From the NCBI RefSeq assembly GCF_017298635.1, contig NZ_CP071182.1:930001-994000 (forward strand): 64,000 nt of DNA. The letters are read 5' to 3'. This DNA comes from Paenalicyclobacillus mengziensis (GTDB taxonomy: Bacteria; Bacillota; Bacilli; Alicyclobacillales; Alicyclobacillaceae). Below the pieces are notes generated by a model. It was not told the origin of the DNA. It did not search any database and worked only from the letters and a program-made list of their open reading frames with translations. The position numbers and the translations under genes are program-made. Every line of letters starts with the position of its first letter. Positions within the stretch are counted from its first letter, which is position 1. Positions 10,644 through 19,614 of this stretch are shown piece after piece.

Positions 10644-10719
10644 CGGCCAGCTGACAGGTTGGTTAAGCTAGCCTGGTCACGGTTTCGTTCAGCCGACCTG
10701 GTGACAGGTTGGTGTCGCG

Positions 10720-10757
10720 AAAGGGGCCCGGTCCGATATCGGATCGGGCCCCTTTTT
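10720..10757 (+). terminator. Rho-independent terminator after the cargo operon of element 1
   Basis: A long GC-rich inverted repeat (AAAGGGGCCCG pairing with CGGGCCCCTTT, continued by GTCCGAT/ATCGGAT) runs straight into TTTTT. It separates the rhodanese-PDO unit from the recombinase unit. Confidence 0.9.
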
Positions 10758-10825
10758 GCGTTCTTTGCCATTCTGAACAAACAGACAATCCCTTGCTGCA
10801 TAGGGTTAAGCAAGGAGGGGGGCAG

Positions 10826-10999
10826 ATGGAGCAGAAGCGTGTTGCGATGGAAAGCCCGGACGTGGTCTCCGTTCAGTCAACGTCTATTTCAGAATGGTTT
10901 GTGGAGGAAATTGTTCGCTGGATGCGTCACGAATACGAGGCCGACGTGAAAGTGAGACCGCTAGACATGAAAGCGACACCACGAATTGAAGAGAGGTGA
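10826..10999 (+). CDS. 57-residue protein upstream of the recombinase, unknown
   Basis: The ATG follows a strong AAGGAGGGGGG site. The protein has a central amphipathic stretch (ISEWFVEEIVRWMRHEYEAD) and a basic C-terminus. I recognise no family. Its stop is 5 bases before the recombinase TTG, so the two are almost certainly translated from one message. Small proteins encoded beside large serine recombinases are often directionality factors; SprB of the SPbeta/spsM system is of similar size. That role is only a hypothesis here. Confidence 0.7.
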   Translation: MEQKRVAMESPDVVSVQSTSISEWFVEEIVRWMRHEYEADVKVRPLDMKATPRIEER

Positions 11000-11004
11000 A
11001 GTGA

Positions 11005-12522
11005 TTGGAACGATGTGCGGTGTATGCGCGCGTCAGTACTGACATGCAGGGTGACAGTCTCGACAATCAAGTTGACTACGCACTCGAATACATCCGTCGA
11101 CTCGGTCCAGATTACCAACTCGAAGATGCCTGTGTGTACACCGATTTTGATGAGAGTGGTTACTACACGCGGTTCCTGCAGCGCCCAGCGATTCAGCGAG
11201 CTTTGGAAGATGCCAAAACGCGCCGCTATGATGTGATTGTGTTTAAGGAAATCAGCCGTATCAGTCGCGACCAGGCTGAGCACATCGAGATTGTCAGCCG
11301 CTTCACCCAGTCCGGTGTCCGGATGATTGCCATCAATGACAACTTAGATAGCCTCCGACCAGAGACCCTCGACTTGCTCGGGATTCACTCCGTGATGGCA
11401 GAAATGGAAAGCAAGCGCATCTCCTCGCGCGTGTCGTCAGGGAAAAAGTCACTGGCCAGGCGCGGATATTGGATTGGCGAAGCTCCAGTTGGCTACATCG
11501 TGAACAAGGTTACAAAAAGGCTTGAGGAAGACGTAGCCTTTAGCGCTATCCCACGACTCATCTTTCAACTCTACACGGAAGACGGCTACGGGACCTTGCG
11601 AATTGCGGAATACTTGAACGCTCGTGGGCTACTTACGAAGAACCGAAAACTGTGGTCTCGCGTAACTGTAAACAGGGTATTGCGCAACCCCGTTTATGTC
11701 GGCGACGTGGTTTACGGCAAGACACGAAATCGTCTCAAGCGTACCTTTGACGAGTCTGGATATCGCAAATCCCACGGCCGGGAGGCTATCGCCAGAGACG
11801 ATTGGGTTGTGGTCCGTGGTGCGCACCCGCCGCTCGTCGACAGGCAAACATTCCACAAGGCTCAGACTATCCTTTTAGGGCGGTCCCAGAACAACCCGCG
11901 AAGGTCGCTTCACCCGCTGACGGGGGTCCTCATCTGTGGCAGGTGTGGTGCGGGTTTGATTTGCCAACGGCAGGCTCGTGGCAACAGGGAATACCGTTAC
12001 TACTGCTGTAGCAGTAAGTTCAAGTATGGAAAGAACGCATGCACTCAACCGAACATTCATGCGGACGAGATAGAACGCATGGTCTGGCAGTGGCTGTTCA
12101 GTCGGCTGCAGAACTGCTGTAACGACGCTTTGTTTGACGTTACGCGAATGTCGGTGTCCGATGCGGAGGATGAGAAAAGACTTGTCAGCACCAGGAGAGC
12201 ACTAGATAAGGCACGCAGGGGACTGGAACGCTTGCTGACCGAGACCGAGGTTTCCGAGGAGACGTTCGAGCGACTAAAAATCAACTTTACGAATACCATT
12301 TGCGCACTCGAAGAGCAGCTCCAAGCAGCAGAGCAGGAACGTCTTCAAGAGAGGGCACCTGTTCCGGCAGTGGTCTCCGGAAAGATGGTTTTGAACCAGC
12401 TGACGCAGTTGAACCTACCGCATCAGCGGAGCGAACTGAGACGATTGCTACACTCACTCATCCGGTCCATCACCGTTGACGGTCATACCGTGACAACCGT
12501 GGAACTGCGGTACAATTTCTAA
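11005..12522 (+). CDS. Large serine recombinase of element 1
   Basis: 505 residues from a TTG. The N-terminal resolvase domain (about 1-145) has the nucleophile in [11 protein letters not shown] (Ser11) and the arginines of the active-site helices ([23 protein letters not shown]). A recombinase domain (about 165-270), a zinc ribbon ([13 protein letters not shown] with YYCCSS) and a coiled-coil region (about 380-450) follow. This is the architecture of phage-type serine integrases and of SpoIVCA. It ends 60 bases before attR, the normal place for an integrase gene, so it is very probably the enzyme that inserts and excises element 1. Confidence 0.95.
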   Translation: MERCAVYARVSTDMQGDSLDNQVDYALEYIRRLGPDYQLEDACVYTDFDESGYYTRFLQRPAIQRALEDAKTRRYDVIVFKEISRISRDQAEHIEIVSRFTQSGVRMIAINDNLDSLRPETLDLLGIHSVMAEMESKRISSRVSSGKKSLARRGYWIGEAPVGYIVNKVTKRLEEDVAFSAIPRLIFQLYTEDGYGTLRIAEYLNARGLLTKNRKLWSRVTVNRVLRNPVYVGDVVYGKTRNRLKRTFDESGYRKSHGREAIARDDWVVVRGAHPPLVDRQTFHKAQTILLGRSQNNPRRSLHPLTGVLICGRCGAGLICQRQARGNREYRYYCCSSKFKYGKNACTQPNIHADEIERMVWQWLFSRLQNCCNDALFDVTRMSVSDAEDEKRLVSTRRALDKARRGLERLLTETEVSEETFERLKINFTNTICALEEQLQAAEQERLQERAPVPAVVSGKMVLNQLTQLNLPHQRSELRRLLHSLIRSITVDGHTVTTVELRYNF

Positions 12523-12557
12523 CTTACACAGTAGCGAACTTCTGTATCGCCCGTGAC

Positions 12558-12605
12558 GTACACAGTTATGATACATGCACGTCAATGGGGCTGTTTGAAA
12601 AGTAC
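12558..12605 (+). other. attR of element 1 (right junction, crossover TC at 12582-12583)
   Basis: To the left is the attP half with arm TTATGATACAT (12566-12576), ending five bases before the TC; to the right are the yhbH codons beginning ATGGGGCTG. Confidence 0.8.
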
Positions 12606-13085
12606 TGTGCGCGCACATTCTTTTTCTGGATGACGCGGTTTTTGAAAACCAAGTACGAAACCGTTCAAATACGGTATATCGCGCACCACACGGAAGCAAA
12701 GGAAGTCAGCGAGGACCACTTTTTCAATCGTGGTGAGAGTGGCGGTACGATTTGCTCATCGGCGTACGAGAAAGCGTTGCAGATTATCGACAAGGACTAT
12801 CCACCGGACTACTACAACCTCTACCCTATCCACTTTTCCGATGGAGACAACCTGACGTCGGATAATGAGAAATGTGTGCGGTACGTCAAGGAACTATGCG
12901 ACATCTCGCAGATGTTCGGGTATGCAGAAGTGAATCAGTATAACCGCAGTTCCACCCTGATGAGTGCATACAGCAAGCTGCGCCACCCGGACTTCCGAAC
13001 GGCTGTTATCCGTGACAAATCCGGTGTGTATGAGGCCCTGCGATTGTTCTTTTCCGCAAAGCAAAGCGGGGTGAAACCGGCATGA
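12585..13085 (+). CDS. yhbH: yhbH 3' segment (split gene, codons 223-388)
   Basis: 166 codons matching the C-terminal half of Yhb[30 protein letters not shown] [39 protein letters not shown]. The first codon here happens to be ATG, but no ribosome binding site precedes it, so the segment is probably translated only after joining to 8727-9392. No stop or frameshift is present, which argues that the gene is still under selection. Its end overlaps the spoVR start by 4 bases, so the two are translationally coupled. Confidence 0.93.
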   Translation: MGLFEKYCARTFFFWMTRFLKTKYETVQIRYIAHHTEAKEVSEDHFFNRGESGGTICSSAYEKALQIIDKDYPPDYYNLYPIHFSDGDNLTSDNEKCVRYVKELCDISQMFGYAEVNQYNRSSTLMSAYSKLRHPDFRTAVIRDKSGVYEALRLFFSAKQSGVKPA

Positions 13086-13257
13086 ACGTGTTGGAGATGG
13101 AAGAACTCGACCGAAGTATTGAGCAGATGATGGAAATCGCGAAAGGGTTTGGCCTTGACTTCTACCCAATGCGGTTTGAGGTCTGCCCTGCGGATATCAT
13201 TTACACCTTTGGCGCTTACGGGATGCCGACGCGGTACAGTCACTGGAGCTTTGGTAA
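13082..13257 (+). CDS. spoVR: spoVR 5' segment (split gene, first 58 codons)
   Basis: Starts with ATG overlapping the yhbH stop. The sequence [53 protein letters not shown] is the conserved N-terminus of SpoVR, a protein needed for normal spore cortex formation in Bacillus. The frame continues into foreign sequence and stops at 13289-13291. The rest of the gene begins at 43545 in the same orientation. Joining at the AA dinucleotide (13256-13257 with 43543-43544) gives SFGKAFHRMK in frame and a 499-residue protein; SpoVR proteins are about 470-510 long. Confidence 0.94.
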
Positions 13258-13285
13258 AGCGAAAGTACGGATAAATGAAGTTGAG
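13235..13285 (+). other. attL of element 2 (crossover AA at 13256-13257)
   Basis: The left side is the spoVR codons for SHWSFGK. The right side is element sequence carrying AATGAAG at 13274-13280, the right arm of the reconstructed attP. Confidence 0.75.
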
Positions 13286-13318
13286 TTATAATAGAATTCA
13301 GATAGATTCAGATGATTT

Positions 13319-13480
13319 GTGGTGTACAGGAATTTTGCTATTTTGCAAGACGAAGTAGGGCGATACGTCATCACACATAAAGATCGTCTTCTTCGTTTGG
13401 GTGCGGACCTGGTCTTTGCCATTTGCGAGGACAAGCAAGCAGAAGTGGTGATTCTCAATCAAGGTGAAGACACGCAGCGT
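13319..13480 (+). pseudogene. Fragment of an IS607-type serine resolvase
   Basis: The translated stretch RYVITHKDRLLRLGADLVFAICEDKQAEVVILNQGED resembles the core of IS607-family TnpA (small serine recombinases with HKDRLxRFG and a strand ending in N). The N-terminal MerR-type helix-turn-helix, the catalytic Ser region and the C-terminal VFSARLYG segment are missing. It lies about 60 bases inside attL and is in frame with the downstream peptidase. It is probably a remnant of an older mobile element, not a working gene. Confidence 0.6.
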
Positions 13481-13564
13481 GAAAGCGGCTTTGAAGAAGC
13501 AGGAATTCAACATCAAAACTACCTATGCGTAGATTTGAGTAAGTTTGGAGGAACGGAGAAGAGG

Positions 13565-15604
13565 ATGACTGAAACCAGGGCAATTCAACCATCTGATTTG
13601 TACCAGCTACGTGCGTTAGCCGAACCACAGATGTCGGCTGACGGTCGGTTTACTGCATTGGTCGTGATAGCTGTCGACAAGGAGCAAGATGGATACATTT
13701 ATGAGCTTCACCTGATGGACATTCAGTCAGGACATGTCAGTATCATCTCATCCGGCGCGAACAAGCTACGTTCACCGCGTTTCTCGCCGGATGGAGGACA
13801 GTTGGCATTCATTGTTAGTCAGGAAGAGCACGGCGAGCATGTATACGTTGGAGAAACCAGTAGCCTATCCGCTCTGTCGAATTGGACGTTAAACGAGGGA
13901 ACACTGGCAGGAGCAAAATTTAAAGACCTGTTCACCAAGCGGAAACTTGCGGCTGAACTGTCTTGGTTTCCGGACGGGACAAGCCTATTGTTAGCACAAG
14001 TATCATCGACCCTGCCAGATGTGAAAGAGTATGCCAACGTGTACTTCAAAACAGACGGCACGGGACTGCTTCGACAGGTGGAAACACAATTTTGGCTGGT
14101 ACCGCTGGAAGGGGAACCCAGGCAGTTCTATAAACAACAAAGTGGCATTGGTACGATGGCTGTCTCACCAAATGGAAGCGAAATTGCCTTTACCGTACAA
14201 AAATTTCCTGGCAAAGGGTCTTGGGAAGCCGACATTCAGCTTGTCAATGTGGAATCTGGCACCGTGCGGCCGCTAACCGACAGCAACGGTCCCATTCGCG
14301 CCATTTCATACGCACCAACGGGCAATTCGCTGGTTTGGCTGGGACATCAGAGCGCGGCGAGTTATGGAACAGAGTCTCTGTGGATGACGGACCTTGTCAG
14401 CGGGCAGTCACGTGCTCTGCTGCCGCAGTTTGATCGGCCGATAGGTGTCATTCAGAAGGGCGACGTGTCCCCTGTGAGCGGAACGGATAGGCCTGTATTT
14501 TCGACTGATGGGCAATCCGTGTATTTTGTGGCACAAGACGGTGGTCCGACGCATGTGTACAAAGTGGGACTTGACGACGGCACCCCGGTGCGCCTGACGG
14601 GAGATGCGCAGCGCTGTGTCAGCCATTTTTCCGTATCAACGGCAGGAGATGTGTTGTTTGTCTCGAGCACACCGGACAAGCCCGAAGAGTTGTACTTACT
14701 GCGGGGTGGTATCGAGGAGCAACTGACAGGTATCAACCAAGCGTTCTGCAAACAGGTGCGTCTTGCACAAGCTTCGCGTATGGTATTTCAAGGCGCAGAC
14801 AACTGGCCTATTGAAGGATGGTTGATGCTGCCGCCAGCAAACACGTCTACAGCAAACACAGCTACAGCACAGGATGCTCCCTATCCATTGGTTCTGGTGG
14901 TGCATGGTGGTCCGCATGGGGCATTCGGCTGCGGCTTCACGCTCAAGCACCAGGCTCTGTGTGGTTCGGGATTTGCAGTCCTGTACGTGAATCCCCGCGG
15001 TAGCCAGGCGTATGGGACAGACTTTGCTGCTGCCGTGATTGGCGATTGGGGCGGAAAAGACTACATCGACATCATGAACGCTGTTGATAAGGTGGTTGCA
15101 GACGGCTGGGCAGATGGCGCTCGGCTCGGCGTCACAGGCTATAGCTACGGTGGATTTATGACAACCTGGATCATTGGCCATACAGACCGATTTCAAGCGG
15201 CCGCGCCCGGCGGATGTGTGTCAAATCTCATTAGTTTTCAAGGAACGAGCGACATCGGCAAACACTGGGGGCCGAAAGAGCATCTTGCCAACGTATATGA
15301 TGGCTTTGAGACACTCTGGGCGCGCTCTCCCATAGCGTATGTGAAAAACGTCAACACTCCCACGCTGTTGTACCACGCCGAGGGAGATGACAGGTGCCCG
15401 ATTGGACAATCAGAGGAATTCTATACTGCTCTGCGAGATTTAGGGACAGAGGCCGTTTTTGTTCGCTACCCTGGCGGCAGTCACTCGTATGGCACAACGG
15501 GGAAACCAAGTTACCGAGTGGACACGCAGGAGCGACTAAACCGCTGGTTTCGAGAAAAGTTGGGTTCCACCAAATCCACCGTATCATCCAAAAAATCTCC
15601 ATAA
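13565..15604 (+). CDS. S9 family prolyl oligopeptidase / acylaminoacyl-peptidase
   Basis: 679 residues from the ATG at 13565, which follows GGAGGAACGGAGAAGAGG; the open frame upstream belongs to the resolvase fragment. An N-terminal beta-propeller with WD40-like PD repeats (about 1-410) is followed by an alpha/beta-hydrolase domain with the nucleophile in GVTGYSYGGFM, the Asp in EGDDRCPIGQ and the His in GGSHSYG. It cleaves short or acylated peptides. No signal peptide is visible, so it is probably cytosolic. Confidence 0.92.
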   Translation: MTETRAIQPSDLYQLRALAEPQMSADGRFTALVVIAVDKEQDGYIYELHLMDIQSGHVSIISSGANKLRSPRFSPDGGQLAFIVSQEEHGEHVYVGETSSLSALSNWTLNEGTLAGAKFKDLFTKRKLAAELSWFPDGTSLLLAQVSSTLPDVKEYANVYFKTDGTGLLRQVETQFWLVPLEGEPRQFYKQQSGIGTMAVSPNGSEIAFTVQKFPGKGSWEADIQLVNVESGTVRPLTDSNGPIRAISYAPTGNSLVWLGHQSAASYGTESLWMTDLVSGQSRALLPQFDRPIGVIQKGDVSPVSGTDRPVFSTDGQSVYFVAQDGGPTHVYKVGLDDGTPVRLTGDAQRCVSHFSVSTAGDVLFVSSTPDKPEELYLLRGGIEEQLTGINQAFCKQVRLAQASRMVFQGADNWPIEGWLMLPPANTSTANTATAQDAPYPLVLVVHGGPHGAFGCGFTLKHQALCGSGFAVLYVNPRGSQAYGTDFAAAVIGDWGGKDYIDIMNAVDKVVADGWADGARLGVTGYSYGGFMTTWIIGHTDRFQAAAPGGCVSNLISFQGTSDIGKHWGPKEHLANVYDGFETLWARSPIAYVKNVNTPTLLYHAEGDDRCPIGQSEEFYTALRDLGTEAVFVRYPGGSHSYGTTGKPSYRVDTQERLNRWFREKLGSTKSTVSSKKSP

Positions 15605-15772
15605 AGTTTCCACATCACGTTAAATCTAAGAGACTAAAATGGAAGCCGAAAACAGGACGCACGGGTCATACGGGTGGTGCCATTTGCACGCCTCGTCCCT
15701 TGATTGGCTACCTGTCTATCGATGGACCTGACCTTGTCCTGTTCAATTCCTGGGGAAGGGGACGGTTCTAAC

Positions 15773-17104
15773 ATGGGATTTTACACAAGACGCGACGACG
15801 ATGGATTTCCGAGAAAGCGCCGTGATATGGCGACAAGCGCCCTGAAGTGGGTCGGGGTGATTGCAGTCTCAGCCGTTGTCGGCTCAGGGACCACATTTGC
15901 ATTGATACCCACGTTGCAGAACACGGGGGTACTTCCGGCAAGTTTGGAAAGTGTTCAGCCCGCCTCTATGGCTTCAAGCACCTCCGCTATGACGCCTGTG
16001 TCGAGGCAAATTAACGTGAGCGTCAACAACGGCATCACAAAGGTGTTCAGGCAGGTTGAGCCGGACGTCATGGGGGTCGTGAATTACGGTCAAGTGACCA
16101 ATTACTTTTCTCAGAGTACAACATTACAGCCAGTTGGTGTCGGGACCGGCGTGCTCTTCTACAAGGATAATAAATATGGCTATGTCGTAACGAACAATCA
16201 CGTTGTGCAAGGGTCGGCTAAAGTAGAAGCTGTGCTTTACTCCGGCAAGCACGTCAAGGCGGATGTCATCGGCACGGATCCCTATACGGACCTTGCGGTG
16301 ATTAAGATCCCGGTCTCTGCAGTCAAGAACATTACACCGGTCACCTTCGCCAATTCAAATGATATTCAGACCGGCGAAACGGCGATTGCCATCGGTACAC
16401 CGATGGGTCTGGCATTCAAAGACTCGGTTACATCCGGCATCGTGAGCGCGAAGTCTCGCATTATGCCGGTCGAGAACCCGCAGTCCCAACAAACACTGGA
16501 TTATCAGGCGGTCATTCAGACTGATGCGCCTATTAACCCAGGAAACAGCGGCGGACCACTGCTGAATATCAAAGGACAGGTCATGGGTATCAACAGCAGT
16601 AAGATTGTCGCCCAAGGATTTCAAGGCATGGGCTTTGCCATTCCTTCGAACGAAGTACAAAACATTGCTGACCAGATTATGAAAACCGGTCACGCCACTC
16701 ACCCTGCAATTGGCATTACGGGAGATTCCCTGTCAGCGTTGCCACAGCCATACTGGCCGTCGAATGTGCCGGTGAATTACGGAGTTTGGGTGCACAGTGT
16801 TACGAGTGCCGAGGCGAAGAAGGCGGGGCTTCAAGCAAATGACGTTATTGTGGCCCTCGATGGAAAACCCGTAAAGAACATGGCCGACCTTCGGACGTAC
16901 TTGTTCCAGCATAAACCTGGGGAAACGGTGACTTTGGAAGTCTATCAAGGCAATGTGAAGAAGACACTGACACTGACACTTGGGAAGATGGCGTCGCCAA
17001 ACACAACCGCTCAAGGGTCGACTGGAAACCAGAGTGGTTCGAGTAGCTCTGTTTCCCCCTACGATCCGCTCAACCCATTTGGTCTCGGACAGTTTAGCAA
17101 CTAA
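15773..17104 (+). CDS. HtrA-like membrane-anchored serine protease with PDZ domain
   Basis: 443 residues from the ATG at 15773 after GGAAGGGG. A short cytoplasmic stretch and one membrane segment (about 27-48) are followed by a trypsin-like domain with the triad His in TNNHVV, Asp in YTDLAVIKI and Ser in GNSGGPLL, then one PDZ domain (about 320-410) and a Ser/Gly-rich tail. Proteins of this type (HtrA, DegP, YkdA) degrade or refold damaged proteins on the outer face of the membrane. Confidence 0.94.
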   Translation: MGFYTRRDDDGFPRKRRDMATSALKWVGVIAVSAVVGSGTTFALIPTLQNTGVLPASLESVQPASMASSTSAMTPVSRQINVSVNNGITKVFRQVEPDVMGVVNYGQVTNYFSQSTTLQPVGVGTGVLFYKDNKYGYVVTNNHVVQGSAKVEAVLYSGKHVKADVIGTDPYTDLAVIKIPVSAVKNITPVTFANSNDIQTGETAIAIGTPMGLAFKDSVTSGIVSAKSRIMPVENPQSQQTLDYQAVIQTDAPINPGNSGGPLLNIKGQVMGINSSKIVAQGFQGMGFAIPSNEVQNIADQIMKTGHATHPAIGITGDSLSALPQPYWPSNVPVNYGVWVHSVTSAEAKKAGLQANDVIVALDGKPVKNMADLRTYLFQHKPGETVTLEVYQGNVKKTLTLTLGKMASPNTTAQGSTGNQSGSSSSVSPYDPLNPFGLGQFSN

Positions 17105-17243
17105 CCCAATTTTGCAACTGATATGGTTGTCTCTAACAAAAGCATACGGAAGGACGCAGCGCCCCAAGCCCGTTTCGTGGATTGGGGCTTCCCACATGTT
17201 TCATACGATGGGGATCCAGAGACAGGCCTCCGTATCGTACGTA

Positions 17244-17276
17244 AGCTTGCATGTGGCATTTTGCCACATGCAAGCT
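17244..17276. repeat. Perfect 15-bp inverted repeat with TTT loop
   Basis: AGCTTGCATGTGGCA, TTT, TGCCACATGCAAGCT. It lies between htrA and the histidine kinase gene and has no T-tract on either side, so it is not a canonical terminator. Confidence 0.8.
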
Positions 17277-17326
17277 GTTACGAATCTTATAGAGTGGGAG
17301 AATGAAGGAAATATTAGAGCCGCATC

Positions 17327-18454
17327 TTGGAGGGAATTGCTTTGAGGGGGTCCTACAGTGCAGAAGCAAGTCATCATTTGAGCCAAGTATTCGAGTCTAA
17401 GCATTCCACTCAGAATGGGATTTGCGCTGTTCGGACGGATGGCGTTTTGCTCTTTCAAAATCAAGTATGCAGAAGGGACTACGGTTGGATTGTCCAGCAA
17501 GTGGTCGATAGTTTCCGTGGAAAAGGGTGTCTCACTCCCGGATTAGATGAGTGGGTCAATCGATTGAAGAATGGCGCTGAAGTGTTCGATTACCAGTCAG
17601 CATTTACGTACGAGCGAGAAAACGTGGTACAAGTTTACATGACCGCCAGTGCGCTCCAAGACGAGGCTGTGTGTGATACATCTGTTGTTCTGTTCGTGTT
17701 TCAAGACATCACCAACCGGATAGACCATCTTGAGCGTGAGTTGGATACGGCAAAACTATCCGGTATGGCCAAAATGACAGACTCTATGGCGCACCACATT
17801 AGAAACTCTCTGACCTCAGTTCGCGGCTTTACGCAAATGTTTGTAGAGGTTGTTCCACGGGAGCACCAAGAGTACCTGCAGGTCATGTTAAGTGATATCG
17901 ATTGGGCCTTGGGAGTTGTGAATGACCTCATGCTGCTCTCTTTGCAGGAGCACCCTGCGCGTCGAGTCATGAACCTGATGAGTGCAGTGGAACAGGCTGT
18001 ACGAGAGTTTGGGAAGGTCAAGAAACACGTTCAGATAAGAGAAAACTATTCTCACGAGGAGTTCTTGATATTTGGTGACCAGAACCGCCTCGTACGTGCG
18101 CTGTTCCATATCTTGATGAACGCCGCGGACGCGTCAGAAGTAAATGCAGCGATTGACTTAGAAGTCGGAGTATCCGGCGACGATACCGTATATGTTGCCT
18201 GCCGCGATAACGGATTCGGTATTCCGTCCGAGATATTGGCCAGTGTTAACGAGCCGTTTCATTCGATGAAGACGAGCGGATTGGGCATAGGACTCGCTGT
18301 TGTCTCTCAGGTAGTTCGTGAACACGAGGGGCAGTTAAACATTACGAGCAAAGAATCGGGTGGAACTACAGTGTGCATTCGCCTCCCCAGTTGGAAACCC
18401 GCGTGCAAACCGTTTTCATGCGACAAGCATATGACCGATGCAAACGGTTTTTAA
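17327..18454 (+). CDS. Sensor histidine kinase, soluble
   Basis: About 375 residues; the start is uncertain (TTG at 17327 or a nearby TTG). An N-terminal PAS-like sensor region (about 20-125) is followed by the phospho-acceptor helix MAHHIRNSLTSVRGFTQMF, with the His at about 156, and an ATPase domain with NAADASE (N box), DNGFGIP (G1) and SGLGIGLAVV (G2). There is no membrane segment. Soluble orphan PAS kinases of this layout in spore-formers often feed the Spo0 phosphorelay. No response regulator gene is adjacent, which fits an orphan kinase, but that role is inferred. Confidence 0.88.
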   Translation: MEGIALRGSYSAEASHHLSQVFESKHSTQNGICAVRTDGVLLFQNQVCRRDYGWIVQQVVDSFRGKGCLTPGLDEWVNRLKNGAEVFDYQSAFTYERENVVQVYMTASALQDEAVCDTSVVLFVFQDITNRIDHLERELDTAKLSGMAKMTDSMAHHIRNSLTSVRGFTQMFVEVVPREHQEYLQVMLSDIDWALGVVNDLMLLSLQEHPARRVMNLMSAVEQAVREFGKVKKHVQIRENYSHEEFLIFGDQNRLVRALFHILMNAADASEVNAAIDLEVGVSGDDTVYVACRDNGFGIPSEILASVNEPFHSMKTSGLGIGLAVVSQVVREHEGQLNITSKESGGTTVCIRLPSWKPACKPFSCDKHMTDANGF

Positions 18455-19614
18455 TCTCTGCGTGACTGGGCAAGCATCGCTAATGAAGGAATAATCCCTG
18501 AACGAGTATTCCTAGCGTACAGTGGTGAATACACCAGTTCATGGTCGGTCATAAAGTACTCGTGATTTCGTAATAAGGTTGTCTGAAATGACGCAGGAAG
18601 CTCTGTGGCGTCATATGTACACACAGAGGAAATTCCCAGTCTGGAGACGATTTCGTCCATATGGGTCTCCCATCGATTCAGTTTGTCAAATGCACCGTGC
18701 TGCTCTTTCTTCCAGAGGACGCGAGCCCACGTCCGCAATGGAATACCATGTTCCAAGGTATGAGCCATCCGTCCCTCGAAGTAGTCATCGATGTATTGTT
18801 CGCTAAACTCCTCGTAAGGAGCGAACACAACTTCGTTGTCAAAGTAGTGAATATTCTTCAGCTGATCGCGATGCAGGTTTGCAACGAGCCTGTCTCGCAC
18901 CCTCTGGTAGGTGTCTGTGCTTTCTACAATCCAGAGCTGATATCCGTAGTCCACTCCATCTGTGATGTATTCGTACAACCTGTCGAGATACGCCTCTTTG
19001 GAACTGAAAAAATAGAGCATGTGTCCTCGGAGTACATCGCGCGGCTCCACGGACTTCACTGTTTGTATGCCGGACAGCAGGCTGGGCATACACGTGAGTG
19101 CCGTGTGAACTCCAATTATCCTGTCGTTGGGGTCGAATAACGGTTCACCACGGACGAGGCAGGGAATTAACCTTCCCTTATAAGGGAATGCCATGACTTT
19201 TTCCAGTGCAACGCCTTGCAGGATGACCTGTTTCTTCAGGTAGACAAGTTCCGCGGTCCCATCATTCCAGCTAATCTCGTCGTCCCGTTTCCCGACATAG
19301 CATTGTATATCTTTAAAGGGGTGCCAGAGCCATGTATATCGAATATCCAGGTCACACTGGGCGTATATGACGTAAGACCCTTCTGAAGTTGAACTGGGGC
19401 GAAAGTGTTCCATAAAGAAGATTTGGGGATGAACACCGAGTGCGTTTGCAATGTTGCCAGCCACCAGCATACTGGGGTCTCGTGTGCCGTTTTCAATTTG
19501 GGCGTAAAAACCGCGGTCAATAAAGGCTTTCGTGGCTACCGCATCTTGCGTTAACCCACGAGAAATACGCAGTTGTTTTAACCAGACTCTCTTTTTCACT
19601 TTAATCTCTCCCAA
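18451..19614 (-). CDS. XRE-type HTH regulator with MEDS-like sensory domain
   Basis: 387 residues. The N-terminal XRE helix-turn-helix (LKQLRISRGLTQDAVATKAFIDRGFYAQIENGTRDPSMLVAGNIANALGV region, about 12-62) is followed by an unassigned segment and a C-terminal region (about 200-370) resembling the MEDS domain (RGHMLYFFSSKEAYLDRL, then VESTDTYQRVRDRL), first described in DcmR-type sensors. Its end overlaps the end of the convergent kinase gene by 4 bases. Genes controlled are unknown. Confidence 0.75.
   Translation of the reverse strand: MGEIKVKKRVWLKQLRISRGLTQDAVATKAFIDRGFYAQIENGTRDPSMLVAGNIANALGVHPQIFFMEHFRPSSTSEGSYVIYAQCDLDIRYTWLWHPFKDIQCYVGKRDDEISWNDGTAELVYLKKQVILQGVALEKVMAFPYKGRLIPCLVRGEPLFDPNDRIIGVHTALTCMPSLLSGIQTVKSVEPRDVLRGHMLYFFSSKEAYLDRLYEYITDGVDYGYQLWIVESTDTYQRVRDRLVANLHRDQLKNIHYFDNEVVFAPYEEFSEQYIDDYFEGRMAHTLEHGIPLRTWARVLWKKEQHGAFDKLNRWETHMDEIVSRLGISSVCTYDATELPASFQTTLLRNHEYFMTDHELVYSPLYARNTRSGIIPSLAMLAQSRRD

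Larger units (their letters stand above)
9390..12581 (+). mobile_element. Element 1: 3.19-kb serine-recombinase intervening element in yhbH
   Basis: The element lies between the yhbH halves. Both junctions share TCA (9390-9392 and 12582-12584). Joining the element ends gives an inverted repeat whose arms (TTATGATACAT at 12566-12576 and ATGTTACATAA at 9397-9407; 9 of 11 bases complementary) are symmetric about the dinucleotide TC, as expected for a serine integrase attP. Content: a CsoR/CstR-like operator-promoter, rhodanese, two-domain thioredoxin-fold protein, terminator, 57-residue protein and large serine recombinase ending 60 bases before the right end. There are no phage structural genes. 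Excision in sporulating cells is an inference from precedent. Confidence 0.9.

Noticed and set aside
13319..15604. One 761-residue peptidase gene
   Set aside because: The first 82 codons match a resolvase fragment; the peptidase has its own strong ribosome site at 13565.
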